A DNA stretch of 64,000 nucleotides from Antedon mediterranea (Eukaryota > Echinodermata > Crinoidea > Comatulida > Antedonidae). The notes below the pieces were generated by a model. That model saw nothing but the letters and a program-made list of their open reading frames with translations, did no database searches and was not told the DNA's origin. The translations under genes and the position numbers were made by a program. This document shows, piece after piece, positions 10,490 to 19,678 of this stretch. Numbering within the stretch: position 1 is the stretch's first letter; the number at the start of each line of letters is the position of its first letter. The stretch lies in NCBI RefSeq assembly GCF_964355755.1, contig NC_092671.1:23143070-23207069 (forward strand), given 5' to 3'.

Positions 10490-11540
10490 AAATGTTTGGA
10501 AATTTGGAGATTTGGATCATCTAATATTGTGCCAATTTATAAAGGAGGATCAAAATCCAGTATAAACAATTACAGACTCCCGACTATCTCTAAAGTCCTT
10601 GAACAATTTGTTTTTAACCATGTTTGGACTCATGTCTCGGTAGCTCTTAACCTTTTCCAACATGGCTTCATGCCTAATAGATCATGCGAGACCAATCTTG
10701 CAAGCCTGATGGAAACTGCTTATAAAGCCGTCGATGACAAGAAACAATGCGACAACCATTTATACTGATTTTATCAAAGCTTTCGATTCTGTTACCCATA
10801 ATCATCTTCTTTTAAAATTAAACCATTTTGGAATTTCAAGTAATTTACTTTCCTGGTTTTCTAGTTATGTTGACAACAGACAGCAACGAGTTGTCATTAA
10901 CGGTATTTTATCTGAATTGCTTTCTGTTAAATCGAGAGTGTCCCAAGGATCTATATTGGGCTCTGTACTTTTTAATTTATACGTTAATGACATTCCTACC
11001 ATCTTTAAATCATCACATTGTTTAATGTATGCTGATGATCTTAAAATTTATAAACAATTAGTTCCAGAGAGGATTCAAGTCTTCACCGATTGTGTGAATG
11101 GTCACAGAAGTGGGGATTGGAACTCAACTCCGGAAAGTGTAAAATTTTAAGTACCCTTATCCTTAAGAAAGCTCCTATTATTTTTTATTATACCATTACT
11201 GATAATTTCATTGAAAGATTTCGGGGTTTATGTTGACTCTAAACCGTTAAAAGTGCTAACGGTATGTTGTGACTCATGTGTAAGGATCTTCACGCTCAAA
11301 CCAAAATTTTTCTTTATCAGACGCTAATTCGACCTTCTCTTGATTTCGGTTCTGTTATTTATAATTCAATTAGTGTGGTTCATGTCAATCGTATTGAATG
11401 GTTCCATCATTGTTTCATGCGGTTTGTCTCATATAAGCAAACTTAGCAAATTAATTCGGTTAAATGTTTATCACCTAAATTACGTCAAGCTTATTTTAAA
11501 TTTCTATATAATTCTATACATAGTAATTTTGATAGGTGAT
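10490..11540 (+). pseudogene. LINE RT, multiply frameshifted
   Basis: A jockey/CR1-type RT spread over several frames: SNIVPIYKGGSKSSINNYR (about 10513-10570), FQHGFMPNRSCETNL, then after a frameshift TDFIKAFDSVTHNHLLLKL, SQGSILGSVLFNLYVND and the catalytic YADD (about 11028-11039). Beyond 11150 the frame breaks again, with LIRPSLDFGSVIYNS recognisable near 11325-11370. The first palm Asp (TDF) and the YADD pair are kept, but at least three frameshifts preclude function. Sequence from about 10260 to 10490 may be its decayed upstream part. The 3' part is cut where the Helitron-like copy D begins. Confidence 0.85.
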
Positions 11541-11565
11541 CTTTTAGAATAAAATGATCACCTAT
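11532..11565. repeat. Short inverted repeat
   Basis: Perfect 10-bp arms, ATAGGTGATC (11532-11541) and GATCACCTAT (11556-11565). The right arm is also half of a 15-bp direct repeat that flanks the next element (second copy at 12864-12878). Confidence 0.7.
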
Positions 11566-12863
11566 TGTTATTGTATGAAATCTTTATTGGTTATCCGCAA
11601 CAAAGTTGCTGGATAACCCTTGTGATTGTACGAAATCATCTTTTTCTTATCTTCTTTCTTTCTTTATCATTTTTGTGTAACGGTTTTCTCTAAAACTTGT
11701 AAACATAACATTTTGTTAACTATCTTAACATATTGTCATTTATGTAACGGCGTCAAGCGAAGCTTTTCATGACATTTACAATTGCGCAAGATGACTTACG
11801 AGCGATTTAACGATTTTCTCGTATTTAACATAGGTCGAAAACCAAATAACATTTCAAATTGACACTTTGCAAAAGTTTAATTTATATCATGCGCTAACTT
11901 TCTGTAGAAAAAAAATTGCGTGTTTTACACAAAGTTAGTCGTGCACACGCATTTAAAATTTCAAAATGGGCAGAATTAATTTCTAATCAACTTTCTACGT
12001 GTTTCATGTCGTTTTAAGCGGTGCGGTGCGCACGTAGCATTAAAAACATATTTTGTTTGCGTGATTTATGTTTTTCCAGCCTTTTCTAGTAATTTTACCA
12101 AGTTTTAAACAATTTCAACTTAAAGTTACATCATACGAGCACATTTTTTGATGAAAAAGTTCAAAAATTCATCAAAATTATTCCTTTTTTTAAACAGTCT
12201 TAATTTCTAAACTAGAAGGTCAACTTTTTTAGATGACATATTCTGGAAGGAAGTTGACGAGTTGTAGATATCGGATCATGTATTAATATGGCTAACCGGC
12301 CATTGTGACGTCATCGTATGGCCACACGAATATAAAATTTAGGATTTTTGTATTTTTCGTCATAGCTCACCACATTTAATAGAGCGCATCTCCACTTATC
12401 CGTATTCCATTTTCACCTCAATTTTGATATTATCTAGGTCAATCAACTATTTTTCGCATGAGTTAAAAATATTTTAATTTTTATGACGTCATCATGCCTA
12501 AAAATTTAAATTACGTGTGGCATTAATTTCATCTTTACAATAAATTTTAATCTGCTCGTACGAAAAAAATGTGATAATATTAAAACGTTTTCTGGAAGCT
12601 ATTGGATTGTAGATACGAAATCATATGAAAATTTTGCCAATCGGATGTTGTGACGTCATCATATGGCCAGTTAAATAAAAAGACGTATTTTCATCTTTTG
12701 CGTCATAATTCATTACATTTAAAAGAGCGTGCATCAATATTTCACGTATTCAAATTTCTTCTACACGTTAATATGTTGTTGCTAAGATAATTTCCTTCCG
12801 AAATTGCAACCTTCACGTTTCATTTTAAAACCGTCAACATGTTAAAAATTGCAATAAATGATA
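11566..12863 (+). mobile_element. Helitron-like copy D, flanked by 15-bp direct repeats
   Basis: It carries the 5' palindrome (11589-11615) and CTTGTGATTGTA leader of copy A, then the shared interior including three TGACGTCA sites (about 12306, 12484, 12651). It stops at GCAATAAATGAT without the 3' hairpin. AAAATGATCACCTAT occurs immediately before (11551-11565) and after (12864-12878) the block. The direct repeat looks like a target duplication, which a Helitron does not make, so this copy was probably moved by another mechanism. Confidence 0.6.
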
Positions 12864-12889
12864 AAAATGATCACCTATAGGGTGCAGAA

Positions 12890-13303
12890 TAAATCCATGA
12901 GTTACTTCTACTATGTCTAACATCTACCAACTTCAAGTGGTGTGATCAATACTTTGAACAAACTGAAGGCACGGCTATGGGATCTCCTTTATCCCCGGTC
13001 ATTGCCAACATCTTTCCGGAGGATCCCGAACACCTAGCACTTTACTCCGCCAACAAGCGACCAGACTTTGGCTTTGATATATAGACGACACTTTTATCTG
13101 GCAGCTGGCAGATAGTTTTCTAATACACCTTATTACCTCTCAACATCGAAACATTGCATTCACCATGGAAGAGGAAAACAACCACAGTTTACCCTTTCTT
13201 GACGTATTTGTCACAAAGGAACCCAAGGGCACTCTGTTCCACAAAGTATATCGCAAACCCACCCACACGGACAGAATATCTACATAAGCGATCCTTCCTC
13301 TAT
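12890..13303 (+). pseudogene. Penelope-like element RT fragment
   Basis: Penelope-like retroelements encode an RT related to telomerase. Legible here are YFEQTEGTAMGSPLSPVIAN (about 12946-13005), after a frameshift the catalytic YIDDTFIW (about 13078-13101), FTMEEENNHSLPFLDVFVTK, and KVYRKPTHTDR (about 13244-13275). These motifs, especially TxGTAMGSPLSP and LPFLDV...YRKPTHTDR, are diagnostic. A stop precedes YIDD in one frame and another indel follows HTDR. The element is broken at 13303 by the foldback element; its sequence resumes at 19559 (in-frame FHYPLH). Confidence 0.9.
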
Positions 13304-13480
13304 GGGTGTCTAGAAAACTCAGATCTCAGATATATCTGACTTTTCTAGATCTAGAAAACTAAGATATCAATATCTGACTTTTCTAGTTCCAAAATAGAAC
13401 TAGAAAACTCAGATCATCATTTGATTGGTTGGTAGGTCATTTGGATCGTTCCATTATTAATCAGCGGGTAGGTCATTTAT
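13304..13480 (+). repeat. Left inverted arm of the foldback element
   Basis: Made of repeated palindromic modules: TCAGATATATCTGA, TTTTCTAGATCTAGAAAA, AGATATCAATATCT and an inverted TTTTCTAGTTC/GAACTAGAAAA pair. It ends in GGATCGTTCCATTATTA. Compared with the right arm it lacks one module and has a 20-bp insertion near 13422. Confidence 0.8.
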
Positions 13481-16400
13481 TTATTTATTTATTTATTTCG
13501 TTTTCTTTTAGTAGGGTAGCCCTCTCAGTAATAAAATAAAACTGCTCTTCCGAGGGGCCCTACGGCACATTTAAACAAAATTTGAAAACAACTTAAACTA
13601 AACTTAAACTAAAACTTAAACTAAAACTAAACTTCAATGCATGTTCTCATTATTATTATACTTTTATACCATATTTAAATATATTTCACTGGAACCATCC
13701 TAGACCACCGGCAACAATAAATGAATCTTAACAAGTGATTTAAAACGGTTATAATTGTTTTGTTTTCTTAATTCATAAGGTAGGCCATTCCAGAGTGAAC
13801 TTCCATAATAAACAAAACTACGTTTGTATATTTCGAGGTTACATCTGGGCAAATACAACAGATTATTTTCATAGTTTCTGGTTTGAATATTGTGTACACT
13901 ACTAATATATTGCAAACATCACATAAGTATGAAGGTACAGATTCTTGTAAACATCTAAATATTGTACAAATTGTATGATATTCAATTCTTGTCCTAATTG
14001 TTAGCCAACCTAAATCATAATGCATTTGTCTAACAGGAGTTCGAATATCAGCACCTAGTATTAATCGTGCAGCTCTATTTTGTACCCTTTGCAATTTTAA
14101 AATATGGGCGTTTGAACCAGTACCCCAGACTGTTGAACAATAGTCAATATGTGATAAAAATAGAGCATTGTATAATCTTTTAATAATTTTAGGAGATGTA
14201 AAACTTTTCAATCTATAAAATAGATGTAGAATTTTTGATAGTTTTGCACATATAGAATCAATATGTACTTTCCATGAGAGTTGTTCATCAAATGTAAGTC
14301 CCAAATATTTAAACGTTTCAACTTTCTCAATCGGAATGTTATCAAAAATTACTGTTTCATCTGTTGTTTTATTAACACGTGCATGAGTACCAAAAAGCAT
14401 GTATTTGGTTTTATCAATGTTTAGAGTTAATTTATGTTTATCTAACCATTGTTTTACATTTTCCAACTGTTCAGTTAAAACTGTTGTAAGCTCTTCATTT
14501 GATTTACATGCATAAAAAAGCGCAGTGTCGTCTGCATAGAGGACTGTTTTACAAATCCCATCAACACTATCATGTAAGTCATTTATGTATAAAATAAACA
14601 ACAAAGGGCCAAGAATTGAGCCTTGTGGTACCCCATAGTTGACATTTAAAATTTCAGATTTTTTTCCATTAAAATTAACAAATTGTTTGCGATTTTTTAA
14701 ATAATTACTGAACCATGCAAGCTCAGTGTTTATCATTCCAAAGGTGCATAATTTACGTAATAAAATATCGTGGTCTACCGTATCAAACGCCTTTTTTAGG
14801 TCAAGAAAAATTGCTCCAGTTACCAAGCCATTATCAATATTTTTATATATATAATTGCATACATCTATCAGTGTAGTAGAAGTTGAATGTAACGACCTAA
14901 AACCAGATTGATTTTTACATAATAAATTAAACAAATTTATATGATTCATAACTTGATTATGGATGCATCTTTCAAAAACTTTCATAACAATAGGTATAAC
15001 AGATATTGGACGGTAGTTGTTAAGTTCATGTTTACATCCTCCTTTATAAAGCGGAGTAACCTTAGCACATTTCCATTCACTTGGAATAACACCAGATCTT
15101 AATGACCAGTTAAACAAAAAGGCAAGACTTTGAGAAATTTGTGAAGATGCAATTTTAAGTAACCTAGCGGAAATCCCATCAATTCCAGTAGCTTTTCCAA
15201 TTTCTAACTTTTCCAACAAACCTTCAATTTCATTTCCATTAATATCTTTAAAGTTGAAACGTTGTTGAAATTGTGATAACGATTCAACGGTAATATCGTT
15301 TTGGTTGTCATTAAAATGGGATGCAAGTTCATTAGAAATTGAACAAAAATATTTATTAAAATGATTAGCAATATCAGTTGGATTGTTTATTTCATTACCG
15401 TTTACATTGAGAGTTGTTTTAGTTTGTTTCTTTTTATTGGGTAAAAAGTCTTTCATGGTTTTCCATAATGTTTTAGTGTCATTAACATTATCCTTTAATT
15501 TATTATTTATATAGTCGCGTTTTAGTGATTTAGACAAATTATTTAATTTATTTCTTGCCTTTTTGTAAGAATTCCAATCATCTATGTTCTTAGTTTTTTC
15601 GGCTTTTTGTTTTAAATAATCACGGTCACGAGAAAAGGAAACAAATTCGTCTGTAAGCCATGGAATATCAGTATCCTTCCTCCTGACCGTCACCATAGGA
15701 GCATGAATATCACAAATATCAGTAAAAATGTGTTTCCAAATGTCCCAAGCCTCGTCAGCATCCTCGGACGCCTCACAAATACTCCACGGAGCAGATGCAA
15801 GATCAGAAATAAACAAATCTTCGTTAAATTTCCGGAAGGTTCTCGTATGTAAAATACGCGGGGGCAATTTTATTTTGATTTTTTTACGTATTGCATATAT
15901 CAATGAGTGATCGCTAATTCCAATTGGTACAACTCCAGTTTTGCTTATAAAGTCATCCCTATTTGAAAAAATTAAATCAATACAACTACTACTGTTTTCC
16001 GTTACGCGCGTTGGAGTTTTAATATACTGGTTTAATTGGAAAATTTGGTGGAGGGTTTTAATGTTCCGAGAATGCTGTTTATCAAATATATTCCAATTTA
16101 AGTCACCAACAACAATAATCTCTCTTATACTATCTAGTATAAAAGATATTTGATCATGCATTATATCAACAAATCCAGTACACGAATTTGGTGGTCTATA
16201 AACATTACCTATAACGAACGGTTTAGTGTTAACCGGCTTAATTTTTATCCATACCGATTCAATTGTATTTTCACCAAAGTCAATGACATCAAAATCAACA
16301 TTTTCGTTTACATAGATAGCCACCCCACCTCCGTGTCTATTTCTGTCTGTTCTAACTAATAGGTATATCCTGGGATTGCAAGTTCACTATTATGTATATT

Positions 16401-16660
16401 TTGATCTAGCCAGGTTTCACTAATTCCTAAAACATGGAAACGGCATTCCGAAAGTAAACTCCGAACATGGTCCACCTTATTATAGAGACTTCTGACATTT
16501 AAATGACCAATTTTAAAACCCTTTGTACAATCAATCTCGCATAATTTGCATAGTATGCCAAAAGCAGGATAAACAATAGAGTCGTTACGTAATTCAGCGT
16601 CGTCTACGTCGTTGTCTAAAAGGCTTCCCGTACGATGAAAAATACTAGAGTATTATTAAA
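13481..16660 (-). mobile_element. Nearly full-length APE-type LINE
   Basis: It runs from the endonuclease region (about 16640) to a 3' UTR and an (AAAT)n tail (plus-strand TTTA repeats at about 13477-13498). The tail sits at the inner edge of the left foldback arm, so the LINE inserted after the foldback element. The 3' UTR includes GGGCCCCTCGGAAGAGCAGT on the minus strand. The 5' end appears truncated: no ORF1 is seen before the hairpin MITE at 16674. Confidence 0.8.
13768..16323 (-). CDS. LINE ORF2: endonuclease and RT, two frameshifts
   Basis: An 851-codon open frame. Residues about 1-150 are the C-terminal half of an APE endonuclease (GDLNWNIF, SSCIDLIFSN, GISDHSLIYA). RT follows, with YKGGCKHELNNYRPISV, IFLDLKKAFDTVDHD, YGVPQGSILGPLLFILYIND, the catalytic LYADDTALF, and FKYLGLTFDEQLSW. 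The thumb and C-terminal region include RVQNRAARLILGA. The listed start is not the real one: reading continues upstream (VRTDRNRHGGG), and one indel near 16367 separates it from the endonuclease N-terminus (GHLNVRSLYNKVDHVRSLL, to about 16640). A second indel near 13915 diverts the last residues; the proper C-terminus (YGSSLWNGLPYELRK) lies in the frame 13915-13700. Jockey/CR1 superfamily by layout and no RNase H. Confidence 0.85.
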   Translation of the reverse strand: MAIYVNENVDFDVIDFGENTIESVWIKIKPVNTKPFVIGNVYRPPNSCTGFVDIMHDQISFILDSIREIIVVGDLNWNIFDKQHSRNIKTLHQIFQLNQYIKTPTRVTENSSSCIDLIFSNRDDFISKTGVVPIGISDHSLIYAIRKKIKIKLPPRILHTRTFRKFNEDLFISDLASAPWSICEASEDADEAWDIWKHIFTDICDIHAPMVTVRRKDTDIPWLTDEFVSFSRDRDYLKQKAEKTKNIDDWNSYKKARNKLNNLSKSLKRDYINNKLKDNVNDTKTLWKTMKDFLPNKKKQTKTTLNVNGNEINNPTDIANHFNKYFCSISNELASHFNDNQNDITVESLSQFQQRFNFKDINGNEIEGLLEKLEIGKATGIDGISARLLKIASSQISQSLAFLFNWSLRSGVIPSEWKCAKVTPLYKGGCKHELNNYRPISVIPIVMKVFERCIHNQVMNHINLFNLLCKNQSGFRSLHSTSTTLIDVCNYIYKNIDNGLVTGAIFLDLKKAFDTVDHDILLRKLCTFGMINTELAWFSNYLKNRKQFVNFNGKKSEILNVNYGVPQGSILGPLLFILYINDLHDSVDGICKTVLYADDTALFYACKSNEELTTVLTEQLENVKQWLDKHKLTLNIDKTKYMLFGTHARVNKTTDETVIFDNIPIEKVETFKYLGLTFDEQLSWKVHIDSICAKLSKILHLFYRLKSFTSPKIIKRLYNALFLSHIDYCSTVWGTGSNAHILKLQRVQNRAARLILGADIRTPVRQMHYDLGWLTIRTRIEYHTICTIFRCLQESVPSYLCDVCNILVVYTIFKPETMKIICCICPDVTSKYTNVVLFIMEVHSGMAYLMN

Positions 16661-16673
16661 ACTGAATACTGTG

Positions 16674-17070
16674 TACGTTTTCTTACTATTGTAACATGTA
16701 GAAGCGGCCTACGGCTTAAATCATAAAGAAAATACAGTGCATGTTACCGTTAAAATATAGGCTTAAAAATGATACATGTACGAGTTGGTGTGGGTACGAG
16801 TTGGTTGAGGTACGAGTTAGCCAAGTTGGGAATAGGTACGAGTTATTTTGGGTACGAATTGACCACTTCTAGTCTAGTACTGTAAGACCATGCCTACTCT
16901 TCGCGATACATCGCGATAGCGCCCACACGTTGAGCCCTGAATTGAGTTTGCTTAGCTAGACCTAAATGCTAAGCCTACATTTTAAAAGGTGTATACTGTA
17001 TTTCTTTATGATTTAAGTCGTAGGCTGCTACTACAAGTTACAATAATTATTATTATTAGAAGAAAACGTA
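16674..17070. repeat. Hairpin (foldback) MITE
   Basis: Imperfect inverted arms of about 70-80 bp: the left (16674-16742) begins TACGTTTTCTTA and contains GGCCTACGGCTTAAATCAT; the right (about 16992-17070) is its complement with a few changes, ending GAAAACGTA. Length is about 400 bp with no coding sequence. It abuts the pogo-like element at the shared TA. Confidence 0.75.
16770..16862 (+). repeat. Five-fold GTACGAGTT motif cluster
   Basis: GTACGAGTT occurs four times plus one GTACGAATT within about 90 bp, at irregular spacing, in the loop of the hairpin MITE. The repeated core suggests a multi-site protein target or a decayed minisatellite. Confidence 0.7.
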
Positions 17071-17439
17071 TAGTCAACTCTCCCAATACCGGGATTCACG
17101 GAAAACCGGACTTTTTTGGAGGGCCCAATTTGTCCCTATTCTAAATGTACTGTAATTTATTATGAAAACCGGAATACCCAATTCCGGAATGCGGACAAAT
17201 TATGAAGTACAAAACACGAAAATTAGCGTCTGAAAACCGGACTGACAGTTAAAAAACTTATTTACGAAAACAACGTAACATCGTCGTCGCTGACTCGGAT
17301 TCAATACATTCACAATGTACAAAAGCTTTTAACCATACCCTGACCATGCATGAAGTGCGCGACGTTTCTTCGCGGTACGATCAAATAATGTTGCCATGGA
17401 GCGCTACACTGTGATTGACAGGTCAGTTCATTGTCAACC

Positions 17440-17575
17440 AGGGGTCCCAAGTCTACCGCTACTCGCGGTAGTCTACCGCTACTCGCGGTAGTCAACCGCT
17501 TTTAGTAGCAATCTACCGCGCTACCGCTATCTCGACGTTTTCTACCGCATTTTGATTTTTTTACCGCATTTTCAA
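17440..17575 (+). repeat. TACCGC-rich tandem and hairpin cluster
   Basis: A 20-bp unit, GTCTACCGCTACTCGCGGTA, is repeated twice in tandem (about 17453-17492). Each unit folds as TACCGC...GCGGTA. Five more TACCGC or AACCGC words follow to 17570. It is inside the pogo-like element. Confidence 0.65.
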
Positions 17576-18234
17576 ATTTCCCCATATTTTTGGCCAAATT
17601 GATTTACGGTTACACCCAGGCTCAGCCCAGGTCAACAATAATCAATAAATAACTAGACAAAAGTGAGGCAGGATGTTGAAACAATGTCTATTCATGCAGT
17701 CTCCGTGGTCTATTATTGTATTTTTATTTGTATGCACTGCCTTTGTTAAACCGTAACAATAATTTACATTTACATTTTAATGTTATCTTTAATGCCAGTG
17801 TAATTACGTATGGATAAAACAATATAAAACTCAATGTTTTTCATCTGAAATAATATGTTAACTCGCGTAATGTAGCATAAGACGGATTCGGAATAGTTAT
17901 TTCTTATTATTATTTTTTTTTGGGGGGGGGGGGTTAAAATGGTAGCTAGCTAGGGCCTAGTAGAAGCCCTAGGCTAGGCCTGTGCCTAAAAAAAATGAGT
18001 AAATTATATTGGGCAATACTATCATGTGTTTATTGTACATTATGTAATTAAGTTAAATTATTTTATATACTGAATTTTAGTTAAAATACAGTATATATTT
18101 TTTAAATTCTTTGTACTGAGGATGTGTCCATAAAAAAAATAAGAATGTAAAAATACTGATGGATAAACCTATGTAAAAATTAAGCCAACTTATGTGTAAA
18201 TATTGTATATACTGTATATGTAACATATTTAGTT

Positions 18235-18500
18235 AATTAATTAAGAGACGTAAACGACACGCGTGTTGATTTTCGATTCCCCGCGCGTTGACTTTCGACA
18301 CCCCGACGAATTGAATGTGGTTCACGACAAAATCTCCTGCGAATGGACTTTCCCAAGTTGGGACCTCTGGTCAACCCACGAGGCGGCAATTGCTTTGTTG
18401 CGTATCGAACTGCGGTGGGCTTTTTCACATCGAAGCGCTATGTCTTAATGTCTATTGTTTTTAGCAGGGAGTTGTTAACAACTCCCTGTTTTTTAGCATA
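18235..18500. other. GC-richer island ending in a 22-bp palindrome
   Basis: A locally GC-rich stretch (18240-18450) has short frames on both strands but no recognisable protein. It is followed by a perfect palindrome AGGGAGTTGTT/AACAACTCCCT at about 18464-18485. A related arrangement (AGGGAGTT...AACTCCCT) recurs near 20098-20125 in the hAT-like element. Confidence 0.4.
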
Positions 18501-19365
18501 TGAATTGTTTTTTAATAAAGTTCAATTTACATTCCACTTTGTGTCTTTGTTTTGTTTAAATTATTGTTAAATTCACAATTGCAATAGGACTTTAAAAAGG
18601 AATGTTTCACTAAAAATGTGCATCATTATAAATTTGGAAATCATTATGGCAAAACGTAAACGGAATGAACTTGACTTAACTAGAGTTAATAAACTTTGAA
18701 ATGTTACCAATTAATTATTGTGTCATTATTGCTTGGCTCGTTTACCTAATCAATTTTCACCATTGCTATCAAATTACGTCAAAATAAAGGAGCTTAAAAA
18801 ACATGTGGTCTAGGTGTGGGTGTTTTTATTTGATTGTGACACCTCTGCACATGCGCATCAATCAAAGCCCCGCTCTGCTATTTTTATCACCCATGCTGCT
18901 GCTAGCTAGCTCACGATAAACAATAAACATACCAAAATTATGTTCACTGTACGTACGTAGGCCTAGCCTAGGCCTTTTTGCCGCTAAAAACACATTGAGA
19001 AACAATAATTTACTACTGTAACATGTTTTATTGGTACAGTAAATAATGTAACTTTTAAAAAAGGTAAATTGAATTAGCTTAATATTAATAAAGTAGGCCT
19101 AGGCCTATCTGTATTTATTTAATTAAAACTAGCTTGACACAAACATATTCATAGCCTAGGCCTTCCCTACGCTAGACCGTACCGGGCAGCATTCGGACCG
19201 GTGATTCAAAGCATTTTCAGTGACAACGTGATGACTTTAAAAATATGTTTTCAGGAAACCGGACTTTCGAAAAACCTGAAAATATATGCCCGCCCAAGTA
19301 TTGGGAGAGTTGACTGTAATACTATGTAGTATTTCAAATATGCTACCCTCTAATAATAATGGAAC

Positions 19366-19558
19366 GATCCATTTGATGATCTGGGTTTTCTAGTTCCATT
19401 TTGGAACTAGAAAACTCAGATATTGATATCTGAGTTTTCCAGATCTAGAAAACTCAGATATGATATCTGAGTTTTCTAGATCTAGAAAAGTCAGATACCT
19501 CAGTTTTCTAGATCTAGAAAAGTCAGATATATCTGAGATCTGAGTTTTCTAGACACCC
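19366..19558 (-). repeat. Right inverted arm of the foldback element
   Basis: Reverse complement of the left arm with one additional TTTTCTAGATCTAGAAAA module. Its outermost bases are GTCTAGACACCC when read towards the end. Confidence 0.8.
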
Positions 19559-19678
19559 TTCCACTATCCATTACATATAGTTATTTTTATTTTTACTAGT
19601 ACATGGTAATAAAATCTGAATATCATCTTTTAGATAAAAAATGTAATAGATTTACATAGACACACATATATATGTATA

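Larger units (their letters stand above)
17071..19316. mobile_element. pogo/Tigger-like non-autonomous element
   Basis: Inverted ends AGTCAACTCTCCCAATAC (17072-17089) and GTATTGGGAGAGTTGACT (19298-19315), flanked by TA on both sides (17069-17070, 19317-19318). Subterminal sequence (GAAAACCGGACTTTTTTGGA on the left, AGGAAACCGGACTTTCGAAA on the right) is shared in direct order. TA duplication and a CAGTCAACTCTC-type end fit pogo/Tigger members of Tc1/mariner. No transposase frame is visible in 2.2 kb. Confidence 0.7.
13304..19558. mobile_element. Foldback/Mutator-like element with long inverted repeats
   Basis: About 190-bp inverted arms (13304-13480 and 19366-19558) begin GGGTGTCTAGAAAACTCAGA and end with its complement. 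The flanks are TTCCTCTAT (13295-13303) and TTCCACTAT (19559-19567), a 9-bp target duplication with one mismatch, lying inside a Penelope-like element whose reading continues on the other side. Nine-bp duplications and long, internally repetitive arms fit Foldback or Mutator-like elements. No transposase is visible; the interior is filled by a LINE, a hairpin MITE and a pogo-like element. Confidence 0.75.

Noticed and set aside
18237-18570. Three short frames in a GC-rich island
   Set aside because: They overlap on opposite strands, lack domains and lie within the pogo-like element.
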